The notes under the pieces are model-generated. The model was not told the origin of the DNA, did not search any database, and saw only the letters and a list, made by a program, of their open reading frames with translations. From Capillibacterium thermochitinicola (GTDB lineage: Bacteria; Bacillota; UBA4882; UBA10575), in NCBI RefSeq assembly GCF_013664685.1, contig NZ_JAAKDE010000001.1, positions 62,001 to 126,000 of the forward strand: a stretch of DNA of 64,000 nucleotides, written 5' to 3'. Below are positions 34,422 through 44,701 of the stretch, in pieces. Positions within the stretch are counted from its first letter, which is position 1, and every line of letters starts with the position of its first letter. The translations under genes and the position numbers were made by a program.

Positions 34422-34450
34422 TTGACACTTTTGTGCACTTTTGTTATACT
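34422..34450 (+). promoter_or_regulatory. SigA promoter of recA
   Basis: TTGACA (34422-34427) and TATACT (34445-34450), spacer 17. The transcription start would fall within the adjacent LexA box. Confidence 0.88.
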
Positions 34451-34455
34451 CAAGG

Positions 34456-34469
34456 CGAACAAATGTTTG
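34456..34469 (+). promoter_or_regulatory. LexA/DinR box at recA
   Basis: CGAACAAATGTTTG matches the Gram-positive LexA consensus CGAACRNRYGTTYG at every position. Placed over the predicted start of transcription, it predicts SOS induction of recA-recX. Confidence 0.9.
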
Positions 34470-34483
34470 GAGGAGGCAAAAAG

Positions 34484-35553
<1,070 letters not shown>

Positions 35554-35557
<4 letters not shown>

Positions 35558-36018
35558 ATGCGAAAGAACCGGCGCTCAGTTACGCCTTGACCCTGCTTGG
35601 AAGGCGTGATTATTCCACCTGGGAGATGGAGCGTAAACTGGAAGGTAAAGGTTACCGGCGGGAAGAGATCATGACGGCGGTGACGCGCTTACGCGAATGG
35701 AATTATCTTGATGATGGGATTTATCTTCGGCGACAGATCGACAAGTACCTGGCGGCGAAGAAAAGCCGGTCCTATATCCGTCAACGGCTGTGCCTGGCCG
35801 GACTGGACCCGCAGCTGGTCGAGGAGGGGCTTGATCTTTACTATCCCCCCGCCAAGGAACGGGAAAATGTCCGGTTCTGGTGGGAAAAGTGCTTTGGGGA
35901 TGCGGATTTTTCCCCGCAGGACAAACGGGCGATCATCCGGTGGGCCCGGCGCATGTATGCCGCCGGTTTCCCGGCTGAAGAAATCCGCCCTTACTTTGAC
36001 TATGATAAGGAGTCTTGA
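35554..36018 (+). CDS. recX: Regulatory protein RecX
   Basis: A 154-residue helical-repeat protein that caps RecA filaments. Family features: [45 protein letters not shown] and [21 protein letters not shown]. Overlaps the recA stop by ATGA, so expression follows recA and the SOS response. Confidence 0.93.
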
Positions 36019-36043
36019 CAGCTTTTTTCAAAAAAGATAGAAT
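36015..36043 (+). promoter_or_regulatory. SigA promoter of rny
   Basis: TTGACA (36015-36020, overlapping the recX stop) and TAGAAT (36038-36043), spacer 17. Confidence 0.75.
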
Positions 36044-36065
36044 TAAAGCTGGAGGAGAACACCAA

Positions 36066-36092
36066 GAAGCCGAGTTCTTACTCGGCTTCATT
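36066..36092 (+). terminator. Leader hairpin or terminator before rny
   Basis: GAAGCCGAG (36066-36074) and CTCGGCTTC (36081-36089), then ATTTAG. The weak T-run and its position between the rny promoter and gene suggest an attenuator, or termination of recA-recX read-through. Confidence 0.5.
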
Positions 36093-36128
36093 TAGTATTG
36101 AGTTTGTTAAAAAAAGGAGGTGTTGGGG

Positions 36129-37658
36129 ATCGAATTTTGGTTGATCGCATTACTGATTCTTCTGGGTATAGCCGGCGGTATTGTTGTGGAAAAGGTCAGA
36201 ACCGCGATGAATTTAAGGTCGGCCGAAGAAACCGCCAATATGATATTGCAAGAAGCCGAACGGGAAGCGGAAGCAAAAAAACGGGAATCCATTCTGGAAG
36301 CGAAAGAAGAAGCCCTTCGGATTAAAAATGATTTAGACCGCGAGATCCGGGAACGACGTAATGAGATCCAGCGGTGGGAGAAACGGATCGAACAAAAAGA
36401 AGCCAATATCGACCGCAAGCTCGAAGCGCTGGAGAAAAAAGAGGACAATCTCAACAAGAAAGAAAGTGAGTTGGATAAGCTCAAGGCGGAACTGCATGAG
36501 TTGAAACAAAAGGAACGCGAAGAACTGGAGAAGATCTCCGGTTTAACCGTCGAGGAAGCAAAGGAGTTCCTCTTTTCTGAACTGAAAAAGGAACTGGCGC
36601 AGGAGATGGCGGTCCGAGTCCGGGAGTTTGAAGCGAAGATTAAGGAAGAGGCCGATCGGAAGGCCCGGGATATAATCGCCACGGCGATTCAGCGCTACGC
36701 CGCCGATCATGTGGCCGAAACCACGGTGTCGGTGGTGGTGTTGCCGAATGATGAGATGAAGGGCCGGATCATCGGCCGGGAAGGTCGGAATATCCGGGCG
36801 CTTGAGACCTTGACCGGGATTGATCTCATTATCGACGATACTCCCGAGGCGGTGATTCTTTCAGGTTTTGACCCCGTGCGGCGTGAGATCGCACGGCTTG
36901 CCTTAGAACGTTTAATTGCCGATGGCCGGATCCATCCGGCACGCATCGAAGAGATGGTGGAAAAAGCCCGGAAAGAAGTGGAGACGGTCATCAAAGAAGA
37001 AGGGGAACAAGCCGCGATTGAGGTTGGGATTCCCAATCTCCACCCAGAGTTGATTCGGTTGTTGGGACGGTTGAAATACCGGACCAGTTACGGGCAGAAT
37101 GTCTTGAAACATTCGATTGAGGTTGCGCATTTAGCCGGCATGATTGCGGCAGAGCTGGGGGCCGATGTCAATGTAGCCAAACGGGCTGGACTCCTCCATG
37201 ACATTGGAAAGGCCATAGATCATGAGGTGGAAGGGCCTCATGTTACGATTGGTGCTGATCTTGCGAAAAAGTTCCGCGAATCGGCGGCGGTCATCCACGC
37301 GATTGCCGCCCACCACGGTGATATAGAACCGAACACTGTCGAAGCCGTTTTGGTGCAGGCGGCGGATGCGATTTCCGCGGCCCGGCCAGGGGCCAGGCGC
37401 GAGACGCTGGAGAGCTACATCAAACGGTTGGAGCGCTTGGAGAAGATTGCCGACTCGTTTGATGGCGTGGAAAAAGCCTATGCCATCCAGGCCGGACGGG
37501 AAATCAGGATTATGGTCAAACCGGAAAAAGTGGATGATGCGGCGGCGGCCTTTATCTCGCGGGAAGTGGCCAAGAAAATTGAGTCCGAGTTGGAATATCC
37601 CGGACAGATTAAAGTCGTCGTGATTCGGGAGATTAGAGCAGTCGATTATGCAAAATAA
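36129..37658 (+). CDS. rny: Ribonuclease Y, start probably ATC
   Basis: Membrane-anchored endoribonuclease that starts mRNA decay. N-terminal membrane helix ([18 protein letters not shown]), a long charged coiled coil (about 30-200), a KH domain ([17 protein letters not shown]), and an HD domain ([20 protein letters not shown]); about 509 residues. An eight-base ribosome site AGGAGGTG (36115-36122) makes TTG 36123 (spacing two) and GTG 36120 (overlapping) implausible. ATC 36129 has ideal spacing. If only standard starts are allowed, the call is TTG 36123. Confidence 0.95.
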   Translation: MEFWLIALLILLGIAGGIVVEKVRTAMNLRSAEETANMILQEAEREAEAKKRESILEAKEEALRIKNDLDREIRERRNEIQRWEKRIEQKEANIDRKLEALEKKEDNLNKKESELDKLKAELHELKQKEREELEKISGLTVEEAKEFLFSELKKELAQEMAVRVREFEAKIKEEADRKARDIIATAIQRYAADHVAETTVSVVVLPNDEMKGRIIGREGRNIRALETLTGIDLIIDDTPEAVILSGFDPVRREIARLALERLIADGRIHPARIEEMVEKARKEVETVIKEEGEQAAIEVGIPNLHPELIRLLGRLKYRTSYGQNVLKHSIEVAHLAGMIAAELGADVNVAKRAGLLHDIGKAIDHEVEGPHVTIGADLAKKFRESAAVIHAIAAHHGDIEPNTVEAVLVQAADAISAARPGARRETLESYIKRLERLEKIADSFDGVEKAYAIQAGREIRIMVKPEKVDDAAAAFISREVAKKIESELEYPGQIKVVVIREIRAVDYAK

Positions 37659-37694
37659 AGGCAGTAAGCCACTTCAGTGGCTTACTTGCCTTTT
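37658..37694 (+). terminator. Terminator after rny
   Basis: GGCAGTAAGCCAC (37660-37672) pairs with GTGGCTTACTTGCC (37677-37690) around TTCA, followed by TTTT. One internal mismatch. Confidence 0.8.
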
Positions 37695-37721
37695 GATTAC
37701 CATGAGAGGAATAGTGGGAAA

Positions 37722-38255
37722 ATGAAGGGTGTATTTAGTCGGGACGGCGAAACCTTCACCAGCTCGATGAGTTTGATCGTTTCTTTACTGATCCGTTACC
37801 CGGAGATTGCCACCTTGAAATTGAACCCCGCTGACTCTAGTCTGATTTTCAGTTTTATTCTTCGGCATAAGTTTTCGGCCGAAGAAAAACAGGCGTTTCG
37901 GGAAGAATTAAAGATGAGCCTGGAAACCCTGGCTCTTTTGGACCAAATCGAACCGGAGTTTATTGAGCTGACCTTCAAGCGGCAGGGTGCGCTGACTTTT
38001 TTGGAGATTAAACGGGATATCGCTTCCTTTTCCCCTGATGAACTCTCTTTAACCATTAAAATCATTAACGACCGCTATGGCAATAAAGTGGTTAAAGAAG
38101 ACGAGGGCGAGGCCGGGGAGGAAGATCTGCTTTTCCAGGAAGAGATGATCGCGCACATGCTGGAAGAGTTGAAGGAAGTACCGCAGAAAAAAGAGCTGAC
38201 GGGGATTCGTGAAGAAGGCCGCGTCTTGATTTTTAATCACTCGGACCCCCCCTAA
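37722..38255 (+). CDS. Hypothetical cytosolic protein between rny and ymdB
   Basis: A 177-residue, mostly acidic protein with no signal or membrane helix. It starts MKGVFSRDGETFTSSM, has alternating strand-like stretches (TLKLNPADSSLIFSFILR) and helices, and a Glu-rich C-terminal helix (EEMIAHMLEELKEV). No family recognised. ATG 37722 lies behind GAGAGGAATAGTGGG, and the gene sits in the conserved rny-ymdB interval, so an RNA-decay or developmental role is conceivable but unsupported. Its stop codon lies in the loop of a C7/G9 hairpin. Confidence 0.6.
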   Translation: MKGVFSRDGETFTSSMSLIVSLLIRYPEIATLKLNPADSSLIFSFILRHKFSAEEKQAFREELKMSLETLALLDQIEPEFIELTFKRQGALTFLEIKRDIASFSPDELSLTIKIINDRYGNKVVKEDEGEAGEEDLLFQEEMIAHMLEELKEVPQKKELTGIREEGRVLIFNHSDPP

Positions 38256-38268
38256 ATACGGGGGGGGG
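38246..38268 (+). terminator. C7/G9 hairpin over the stop codon
   Basis: Seven C (38246-38252), a 7-base loop holding the TAA stop, and nine G (38260-38268), followed by ATTTATTC. Probably a terminator or a ribosome-stalling structure; the run lengths may be miscalled. Confidence 0.5.
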
Positions 38269-38292
38269 ATTTATTCAAGGGGGATCTGAATT

Positions 38293-39081
38293 TTGAAGAT
38301 TATCTTTTTGGGGGACATTGTCGGTCGGCCGGGGCGGGAGCTGGTGAAGACATTGCTTCCGGAGTTGATTCAGCAATACGCTCCGGATTTAACGGTGGCG
38401 AACGGGGAGAACGCCGCCGGGGGGTTTGGGCTGACGTTGGAGGTAGCCGACGAGCTTTTTCATAGCGGCGTGGACGTGATTACTCTGGGTAACCATACCT
38501 GGAAGCACCGGGAGATCGACCAAGTCCTCGACCGATATAAACAAGTGTTGCGTCCCGCCAATTACCCGCCGGAGACCCCGGGCGAAAGTGCCGGTTTGTT
38601 TGTGGCCAAAAACGGGTATCCGGTGGGGGTTCTTAGTCTAATGGGGCAGGTTTATTTGGAGCCAACGCTGGATTGCCCTTTCCGGGTGGCGAAGGAGCAG
38701 ATCAGTCTGCTCAAAGAAAAAACCCCTTATGTGTTGGTGGATTTTCATGCCGAAGCCACTTCGGAAAAGATCGCCCTTGCGCACTACCTTGACGGGTTGG
38801 TTTCGGCCGTCGTCGGAACCCATACCCATGTGGCGACCGCCGATGAACGGATCCTGCCCGGTGGGACCGGCTACATTACCGATGTTGGGATGTGCGGGCC
38901 AACCGATTCAGTTTTGGGCGTCAAGAAGGAATTGGCGATTCAAAAGTTTATCACCAAACGACCGGTGAAGTTCGAAATTGCAAAAGGACCCGTCGAACTT
39001 AACGGGGTCTATCTTGAACTGGATGAACAAGGGCGGACCAAGCGAATTGACAGAATTAATTACCGGAAAAATTTAAAATAA
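38293..39081 (+). CDS. ymdB: YmdB family metallophosphoesterase
   Basis: A 262-residue phosphodiesterase (TIGR00282 type). Motifs: IIFLGDIVGRPGRELV (metal Asp), ANGENAAGGFGL, TLGNHTWKH (GNH), VDFHAEATSEK and VVGTHTHVATADERIL. In Bacillus YmdB hydrolyses cyclic nucleotides and affects biofilm and sporulation decisions, and it is linked to rny as here. TTG start 38293. Confidence 0.95.
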   Translation: MKIIFLGDIVGRPGRELVKTLLPELIQQYAPDLTVANGENAAGGFGLTLEVADELFHSGVDVITLGNHTWKHREIDQVLDRYKQVLRPANYPPETPGESAGLFVAKNGYPVGVLSLMGQVYLEPTLDCPFRVAKEQISLLKEKTPYVLVDFHAEATSEKIALAHYLDGLVSAVVGTHTHVATADERILPGGTGYITDVGMCGPTDSVLGVKKELAIQKFITKRPVKFEIAKGPVELNGVYLELDEQGRTKRIDRINYRKNLK

Positions 39082-39095
39082 GTGATAAAATTAAA

Positions 39096-39125
39096 AGGAA
39101 TTTATTGGTCGGCATAAAATATAAT
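39096..39125 (+). promoter_or_regulatory. Possible spoVS promoter
   Basis: AGGAATT at 39096-39102 resembles a SigH -35, while TATAAT at 39120-39125 is a SigA -10; neither has a full partner at normal spacing. SpoVS is SigH-dependent in Bacillus, which makes the AGGAATT worth noting. Low certainty. Confidence 0.35.
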
Positions 39126-39171
39126 AGATGTAGTTAAGAAAGTCGACATGGTTTAGGAGGGGAATAAAGCA

Positions 39172-39432
39172 ATGGAAGTATTAAAGGTTTCGGCAAAATC
39201 GAACCCAAATTCGGTGGCCGGAGCATTGGCTGGAGTATTACGGGAGAAAGGTGCAGCGGAAATCCAGGCGATTGGGGCCGGTGCTCTAAATCAGGCCGTG
39301 AAAGCCGTCGCCATTGCCCGTGGTTTCGTGGCACCCAGTGGGATTGATTTGATTTGTATTCCCGCGTTTACGGACATAATGATTGAAGGACAAGAACGAA
39401 CAGCCATTAAGCTAATCATTGAACCGCGTTAG
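39172..39432 (+). CDS. spoVS: Stage V sporulation protein S
   Basis: An 86-residue Alba-like protein, nearly invariant in spore formers: MEVLKVSAKSNPNSVAGALA, EIQAIGAGALNQAVKAVAIARG and LICIPAFTDI. Needed for coat assembly and timing of sporulation in Bacillus. ATG follows AGGAGGGG. Own transcript with terminator. Confidence 0.97.
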   Translation: MEVLKVSAKSNPNSVAGALAGVLREKGAAEIQAIGAGALNQAVKAVAIARGFVAPSGIDLICIPAFTDIMIEGQERTAIKLIIEPR

Positions 39433-39456
39433 TTCTTTTCCACGGCTCAGATCGGG

Positions 39457-39486
39457 ACCTATAAATTATTATAGGTTCTTTTTTTT
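39457..39486 (+). terminator. Terminator after spoVS
   Basis: ACCTATAA (39457-39464), loop ATTA, TTATAGGT (39469-39476), then TCTTTTTTTT. Confidence 0.88.
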
Positions 39487-39519
39487 GTTTATATTGAGGA
39501 AAGGGAAGATCAAGGAAAG

Positions 39520-40470
39520 ATGAGGAGTGAATTTGGACCGATCCTTGACGGGCATGCCGATACCCTGGTCCGGATTATGGAGGATGGTGGCAGCTTGGGG
39601 CATGCCCCCCACCTCCAGCTTGATATACCCCGTTTAAAAAAAGCCGGGGTTTGGTTGCAGGTGCTAGCGGTCTGTGCCGGCGAGCGGCCGGCGGCCTATG
39701 CTTGGGCCAAAACTGTCATTACCAGGTGGCGTCAGGAGTATCACCGTTGGCGGGAGGAGCTTATCTGGATCCGGTCGCGGGGCGATTTTGAGGCGTGGCA
39801 CGGCGGAAAGAAGATCGGAGTGATCCTGGCCCTGGAAGGACTGGAGCCATTGGAAGGCGAGCTTTCCCGGCTGGAAGAGTTTTATGAAGCAGGGGTACGG
39901 ATGTTCTCGCTGACCTGGAACGGGGCCAACCCTTTTGCCTGCGGGGTGGGAGTGCCGGAGGATAGAGGCCTGACCCCGTTAGGCAAGGCGGTGGTCAGGA
40001 TGGCGGAGGAACGGGGGATGATTTTGGACCTTTCGCATCTGGGCCGGAAAAGCTTTATAGATCTGATTGATCTGGCCCGGCAGCCGGTCTGTGTTTCCCA
40101 CGCGAATGTGGACCCGGTCCATGCCCACCGGCGGAACTTAACCGCGGAACAGATTCGCTTGGTGGCAGCGACCGGGGGAACCGTGGGGCTTACCTTTTAC
40201 CCCCCTTTTATCGGTGCAGGCGCCGTCGGCAGTGCCGACCTCATCCCCCATCTGGAAGCCTTGCTTGAGATTGGAGGTATGGATTGCCCGGCCCTGGGCA
40301 GTGATTTTGACGGGATTGATTGCACGCCGACCGATCTGCCCGATGTGAGCAGTCTCCCCGTTTTTCTGCACGGGTTGGCGGCGGCCGGGTACGGACGGGA
40401 GATCATCAGAAAAGTGGCCGGGGGTAACTTCTACCGGTTTCTCAGGGATAAATTTGCGGTAACCAACTGA
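39520..40470 (+). CDS. Membrane dipeptidase (M19, renal dipeptidase family)
   Basis: A 316-residue zinc dipeptidase. Metal ligands: DGHADT (HxD), LALEGLEPLEGE (bridging Glu), SHLGRKSF and SHANVDPVHAHRRN (His), and SDFDGID (Asp). Lacks a signal peptide, so it is probably cytosolic despite the family name. Likely cleaves dipeptides including D-amino acid forms. ATG 39520, weak ribosome site (AAGGAAAG). A downstream repeat AGGTGTT/AACACCT has no T-run. The gap 40471-40677 holds no gene that I can support. Confidence 0.92.
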   Translation: MRSEFGPILDGHADTLVRIMEDGGSLGHAPHLQLDIPRLKKAGVWLQVLAVCAGERPAAYAWAKTVITRWRQEYHRWREELIWIRSRGDFEAWHGGKKIGVILALEGLEPLEGELSRLEEFYEAGVRMFSLTWNGANPFACGVGVPEDRGLTPLGKAVVRMAEERGMILDLSHLGRKSFIDLIDLARQPVCVSHANVDPVHAHRRNLTAEQIRLVAATGGTVGLTFYPPFIGAGAVGSADLIPHLEALLEIGGMDCPALGSDFDGIDCTPTDLPDVSSLPVFLHGLAAAGYGREIIRKVAGGNFYRFLRDKFAVTN

Positions 40471-40677
40471 AAAAGGTGTTAAAAAGCCCAGAACACCTAT
40501 CCTCTACCGGTTTTTACTTAGAGGAGTAACGGGAAAACAACCGAAGATCTAGGGTAATTGTCGCGGGCAAGCAACGTAAAATACCACCAAACCGGTGAAG
40601 CAACATCGTAGGACCATAGCATTGCAGTAAAGACCAAAGCACGAGATGTAGTTTATTTGCAGAAGGAGTGGCTGAAC

Positions 40678-41247
40678 ATGTCGAAGCAAGCAGTTGCCGT
40701 TCGTCTTCGTCCGTTGGAAAAGGAAGACCTTTCCCGGTTGGTCCGGTGGAACAGTGACCCGGAAGTGGAAAGCTTGGTCGGTCTGGGTTTACCATGTGAT
40801 CTGGCCGGGTGTATCGCCTGGTGGGAGGAGAGCAGGCGAAGCACGAACACCCGGCTTTTTGCGCTTGAGGATGAAAAGGGGCAGTTGATCGGCGATCTGG
40901 AACTGGCCCATATTTGCTGGCGCGGGCGTGAGGCGGAGCTCCGGATCCGGATCGGGGAGAAAGCCTATTGGAATAAGGGTTACGGTACTCTGGCGCTCAA
41001 GCAGATTAAGCGCTACGCCTTTGACGAACTGGGCCTTGACCGGCTGTACCTCCGGGTTTATACCTTCAACTCCCGCGCGATTCACTGCTACCAAAAGCTG
41101 GGGTTTAAAAAGAAGGCGATTTTGAAGCGTCCGCAAGACCGGGACTGGAAAGATATCTATCTGATGACGATGGAAAACACGACCCGAAAGAAGGAAGGTA
41201 GACATAAAGTTTTGCCTATACAAGCAGGAAATGGTAAAAGTGTGTAG
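40678..41247 (+). CDS. GNAT acetyltransferase, RimJ/RimL type
   Basis: A 189-residue N-acetyltransferase. RLRPLEKEDLSRLVRWNSDPEV is typical of RimJ/RimL-like members. The acetyl-CoA loop lies in GEKAYWNKGYGTLALKQIKRYAF, and LDRLYLRVYTFNSRAIHCYQKLGF is motif B. It acts on an unknown amine, such as a ribosomal protein N-terminus, polyamine or drug. ATG 40678 behind AAGGAG. It ends 28 bases before spo0A and may share its transcript. Confidence 0.9.
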   Translation: MSKQAVAVRLRPLEKEDLSRLVRWNSDPEVESLVGLGLPCDLAGCIAWWEESRRSTNTRLFALEDEKGQLIGDLELAHICWRGREAELRIRIGEKAYWNKGYGTLALKQIKRYAFDELGLDRLYLRVYTFNSRAIHCYQKLGFKKKAILKRPQDRDWKDIYLMTMENTTRKKEGRHKVLPIQAGNGKSV

Positions 41248-41275
41248 AAAAGAACTGGAGAGAGGAGGGGTGTGT

Positions 41276-42085
41276 TTGGCAGAAGAACGCATTCGGGTTG
41301 TGCTCGCTGACAACAACCGAGAGCTCTGCAAAGTGTTGGCCGAACATATTGGAATCCAAGACGATATGGAGCTGGTGGGGATCGCCTATGACGGTTTACA
41401 GGCTATTGAACTGATTCAAGCCCAAAAGCCCGATGTTTTGATTTTGGACATTACCATGCCTTATTTGGACGGGATTGGCGTCATGGAGCGTTTGGCGGAG
41501 ATGAGCGATGCACCGCAAGTGATTGTGTTGACCGCTTTTGAGCAGGAGTCGATGGTCCAGCGGTTAATTGCAATGGGAGCGGTCTATTATATGGTTAAAC
41601 CTTTTGACACCCTAACGCTCTTGGAACGGATCCGCCAATTCGGCCGTAACCAAGAGGACTTTGTGAAGGAAAACCGGAATTTTTATAGCCCGATGCCGAC
41701 ACCGGCGAAGAATATTTCCCGCCAGCAACTGGAGTTGGAAGTAACAAAGGTCTTTCACGAAATGGGGGTCCCGGCCCATTTCCGCGGTTATGCTTATCTG
41801 CGGGATGCCATCATCATGGCCATTCAGGAGGAGGATATTCTCGGTAATATCACCAAAAACCTCTACCCGCGGATTGCGGAGAAATACAACTCGACGGCCA
41901 GCGGGGTTGAGTCGGCAATTCGGCATACAATTGAGATCGGTTGGGAACGGGGAAATTGCGAGTCGTTCAAGAAAATGTTTGGAACCGATCACTACCAGTC
42001 GGATAAAGCACGCTTCCCGACGGCGGCCTCTTTCATTGCCAAAGTAGCGGACCGGATTCGGCTCCAATTACAGATAACCAGTTAA
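41276..42085 (+). CDS. spo0A: Sporulation master regulator Spo0A
   Basis: 269-residue response regulator. REC domain with VVLADNNRELC, phospho-acceptor Asp in LILDITMPYLDG, Thr in VLTAFEQ and Lys in YMVKPFD. The C-terminal Spo0A DNA-binding domain shows VTKVFHEMGVPAHFRGYAYL, ITKNLYPRIAEKY and VESAIRHTIEIGW. Start TTG 41276 has AGGAGG seven bases upstream. The usual neighbour spoIVB is absent. Closed by a strong terminator. Confidence 0.97.
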   Translation: MAEERIRVVLADNNRELCKVLAEHIGIQDDMELVGIAYDGLQAIELIQAQKPDVLILDITMPYLDGIGVMERLAEMSDAPQVIVLTAFEQESMVQRLIAMGAVYYMVKPFDTLTLLERIRQFGRNQEDFVKENRNFYSPMPTPAKNISRQQLELEVTKVFHEMGVPAHFRGYAYLRDAIIMAIQEEDILGNITKNLYPRIAEKYNSTASGVESAIRHTIEIGWERGNCESFKKMFGTDHYQSDKARFPTAASFIAKVADRIRLQLQITS

Positions 42086-42124
42086 GACAATAGATTGCTA
42101 TATACATAGATTATTCTACAAAGC

Positions 42125-42160
42125 GCCCGTAAGGGGTGGTTCACCCCCTACGGGCTTTTT
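42125..42160 (+). terminator. Terminator after spo0A
   Basis: GCCCGTAAGGGGTG and CACCCCCTACGGGC around GTT, then TTTTT. Confidence 0.9.
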
Positions 42161-42261
42161 AAATTCCGCCCGGCGCGGGTATAATTTAGGAGGAAAAGAT
42201 TGCCGCAAAGCGGAAAAGGAAAGTGTTGTGTTTTGCACCAATGTGGAATGGGGGGACCGCG

Positions 42262-43284
42262 TTGCAGATTATCGGCTTAAACCTTGAAGAATTGGAAGAT
42301 TTGGTGGTCAAGCTTGGTGAACCCCGTTACCGGGCTAAGCAAATATTGGATTGGGTATATAAAAAGGGGATTGATGATTTTGGGCAGATGAGTAATTTGC
42401 CCGCACTTTTTCGCCAACGCCTTCAAGACCGGGGTCTGGTCGTCAGTACCATCACCGTGGCGGGCGCGGTAGAAGCGGGCGATGGAACTAAAAAGTATTT
42501 ATTTCGTTTAACAGATGGCTGCGGGGTGGAAGCGGTTTATATCCCGGAGGAAAAAAGAAAGACGGTCTGTTTTTCGACGCAAGTCGGGTGTCCGGTTGGT
42601 TGTACCTTTTGTGCCACCGGCCAGCAGGGGTTTAAACGGAACTTGACGGCGGGCGAGATCGTTGACCAGGTTAGGAAGATCGGGTTGGATAAAAAAACCC
42701 GGATCTCCAATGCCGTGGCGATGGGCCAGGGGGAGCCTTTGGCCAACTACGCGGCGACTTTAAAGGCCCTCCGTCTCTTAAATGCAGAGTACGGTCTCCA
42801 GATGGCGGCCCGGCATCTGACCGTCTCCACCAGCGGGGTGGTCCCGGCGATTTACCGGTTGGCTGACGAGCAGCTCCAGATTAATCTGGCCTTATCTCTC
42901 CATGCAACCACCGATCAGTTGCGTTCAGCACTGATCCCCTTGAACCGGACCTATCCTTTGGCTCAAGTTATCCAGGCTTGCCGGGATTATGCCGCCAAGA
43001 CCAAACGCCGGGTTACCCTGGAGTATATTATGCTGGACGGGGTGAACGACGGAGAGGCCGACCTGGTGCGGCTGGCGGAGCTGGCGGCGGGGTGGCTTTG
43101 CCACGTGAATCTCATTCCGTATAACCCGGTACCGGGCGCTTCTTACCGGCCATCGCCGCCGTGGGTCTGCCAACGCTTTCTCGGTTATTTGCAGGAGCAC
43201 GGGGTGGCCGCCAGTATCCGGCAGGAGCGTGGGGCAGAGGTTAACGCGGCCTGTGGCCAATTGCGTCAACATCTAAAAATGTAA
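42262..43284 (+). CDS. rlmN: Dual-specificity rRNA/tRNA adenine-C2 methyltransferase
   Basis: A 340-residue radical SAM methylase of 23S A2503 and tRNA A37. N-terminal RlmN domain (LNLEELEDLVVKLGEPRYRAKQI), CPVGCTFCATGQQGF (CxxxCxxC), MGQGEPLANY, and the C-terminal Cys needed for the methyl-Cys intermediate (EVNAACGQL). TTG 42262 matches the usual family N-terminus; upstream in-frame starts at 42223 and 42241 are possible. Starts the rlmN-PP2C-kinase-rsgA-rpe order seen in Bacillus. Confidence 0.94.
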   Translation: MQIIGLNLEELEDLVVKLGEPRYRAKQILDWVYKKGIDDFGQMSNLPALFRQRLQDRGLVVSTITVAGAVEAGDGTKKYLFRLTDGCGVEAVYIPEEKRKTVCFSTQVGCPVGCTFCATGQQGFKRNLTAGEIVDQVRKIGLDKKTRISNAVAMGQGEPLANYAATLKALRLLNAEYGLQMAARHLTVSTSGVVPAIYRLADEQLQINLALSLHATTDQLRSALIPLNRTYPLAQVIQACRDYAAKTKRRVTLEYIMLDGVNDGEADLVRLAELAAGWLCHVNLIPYNPVPGASYRPSPPWVCQRFLGYLQEHGVAASIRQERGAEVNAACGQLRQHLKM

Positions 43285-43311
43285 CTTATTTTTAATAGGA
43301 GATGTGTTATA

Positions 43312-43774
43312 ATGAAGTTTAATAAATGGGTTTTACCTTGGGCGAAACGAACAGGGAAAGCTGAACAAAATATGGAAACCAAGGAAGATGACACCAAAGT
43401 CTTCGCCCGGATCAAGCGAGCGAATGCCGCCCAACCCGCCATGGCTTTAGTGGTGGTCGCCGGGCCCGACTGTGGACGGGAGTTTCTTCTTGCGCCCATG
43501 AACGTGAAGATTGGACGTCAGGCCCAGAATCATATCCGCTTAAAAGACGCCAAGGTCTCGCGTGAACATGCTGTTTTACAATACCAGGCCAAAAAAAAAG
43601 ACTTTTCTGCTTAAGGATTTGGGAAGTACCAACGGGACATTTTATAATGACTGCCGCATTAGTAGTACCTTGATTGCGCCCGGCGGGGAGATCAGGATGG
43701 GGGAGACCGTCCTGAAAGTGGTGGCGCTTGGACAAAAGGATTTTCCGGAGTCAGTTGGAGCAGGATCAGGCTAA
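43312..43774 (+). CDS. FHA-domain protein, frameshifted at an A9 run
   Basis: Phosphothreonine-binding FHA protein of about 153 residues if intact. The first frame gives MALVVVAGPDCGREFLL, VKIGRQAQNHIRLKDAKVSREHAVLQYQ (the GR and SxxH motifs), then stops at 43614. The +1 frame continues TFLLKDLGSTNGTFYND (the NG motif) and GGEIRMGETVLKVV to 43774. Removing one A from the run of nine at 43591-43599 joins them; the interval is 3n+1. It lies directly before a PP2C phosphatase and PASTA kinase, so it is a likely kinase target or scaffold. Base-calling error, pseudogene or slippage are all possible. Confidence 0.85.
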
Positions 43775-43804
43775 GCGCGGAAGGGAAGTAGCGAGGTGGG
43801 TAAA

Positions 43805-44500
43805 GTGAAGGTCGGAATGGCTTCCCATGTTGGTAAGGTCAGAGCAAATAATGAGGACAGCATTGGCTGGAAGGGAACGCTTCTGGTCTTGGCCGATGGC
43901 ATGGGTGGCCATCGGGCGGGTGAAGTGGCCAGTGCGCTGGTGGTGGAAAAAGTATTGGCTTTGGACACGACCACACCGGATTTTAAAACGGCGCTCACGA
44001 CCACGTTGAACCTGGCGAATCAGGCTTTATTGAATTACGCCGATGAACACCAGGAATGCAAGGGGATGGGGACGACGGTGGTTGTGGTTCAGGTGGGAGC
44101 GGACCAGATTAAGGTGGCACACATCGGCGATAGCCGGGCTTACCTTTGGCGGGCCGGTCAGTGCACCCAACTGACCAGTGACCATTCCCTGGTGGCGGAG
44201 CTTGTCCGCAATGGTGGGATCACGGAGGAAGAAGCCAAAAACCATCCGCAACGGAATATCTTGACCCGCGCCCTGGGAACCGCCGGGCCCGTTGAGCCCG
44301 AATACCGGGAGTTCGCGGTGCAGGCCGGAGACCGCCTGCTCTTGTGTTCCGACGGGCTTACGGTGATGCTCTCCAACGCTGAAATCTGTGAATATCTCGG
44401 CGGGGACGCTTCGCCCCAGGAGGTGGCCGACCGCCTGGTGGCCGCGGCCAATGAGCGGGGCGGGATCGATAACATCTCGGCCATTGTTGCTTTTCTCTAA
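43805..44500 (+). CDS. prpC: PP2C-type Ser/Thr protein phosphatase (PrpC/Stp)
   Basis: A 231-residue metal-dependent phosphatase that reverses the adjacent kinase. Motifs: GKVRANNEDS, LVLADGMGGHRAGEVAS (metal DGMGGH), GTTVVVVQV, HIGDSRAYLWRAG, LTSDHSLVAELV, LLCSDGLT and GGIDNISAIV. GTG 43805 is five bases from GAGGTGG; GTG 43796 overlaps that site. The 200-base gap to the kinase contains a TTGACA at 44653 but no matching -10. Confidence 0.94.
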   Translation: MKVGMASHVGKVRANNEDSIGWKGTLLVLADGMGGHRAGEVASALVVEKVLALDTTTPDFKTALTTTLNLANQALLNYADEHQECKGMGTTVVVVQVGADQIKVAHIGDSRAYLWRAGQCTQLTSDHSLVAELVRNGGITEEEAKNHPQRNILTRALGTAGPVEPEYREFAVQAGDRLLLCSDGLTVMLSNAEICEYLGGDASPQEVADRLVAAANERGGIDNISAIVAFL

Positions 44501-44701
44501 AGGTCTTGGTTGGAGGGCAGGAATTTGGTTTGTGCATGGAGAAAAACCTAGAGGGGAAAATCTGAGTCGCTACTCAATTTACCCAGCATCGTAGTGATGC
44601 ACTTTGTTACATCGTTCACATAATCAGAGCTGGTACGGGACTGCTTCGGATGTTGACAACTACTTATTACTGGGGTTTTTCGGCCCATTGAGGTGAATTG
44701 A

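Noticed and set aside
38246-38268. Frameshift at the C7/G9 runs
   Set aside because: The runs flank the stop codon and form a hairpin; there is no evidence that the reading frame continues beyond them.
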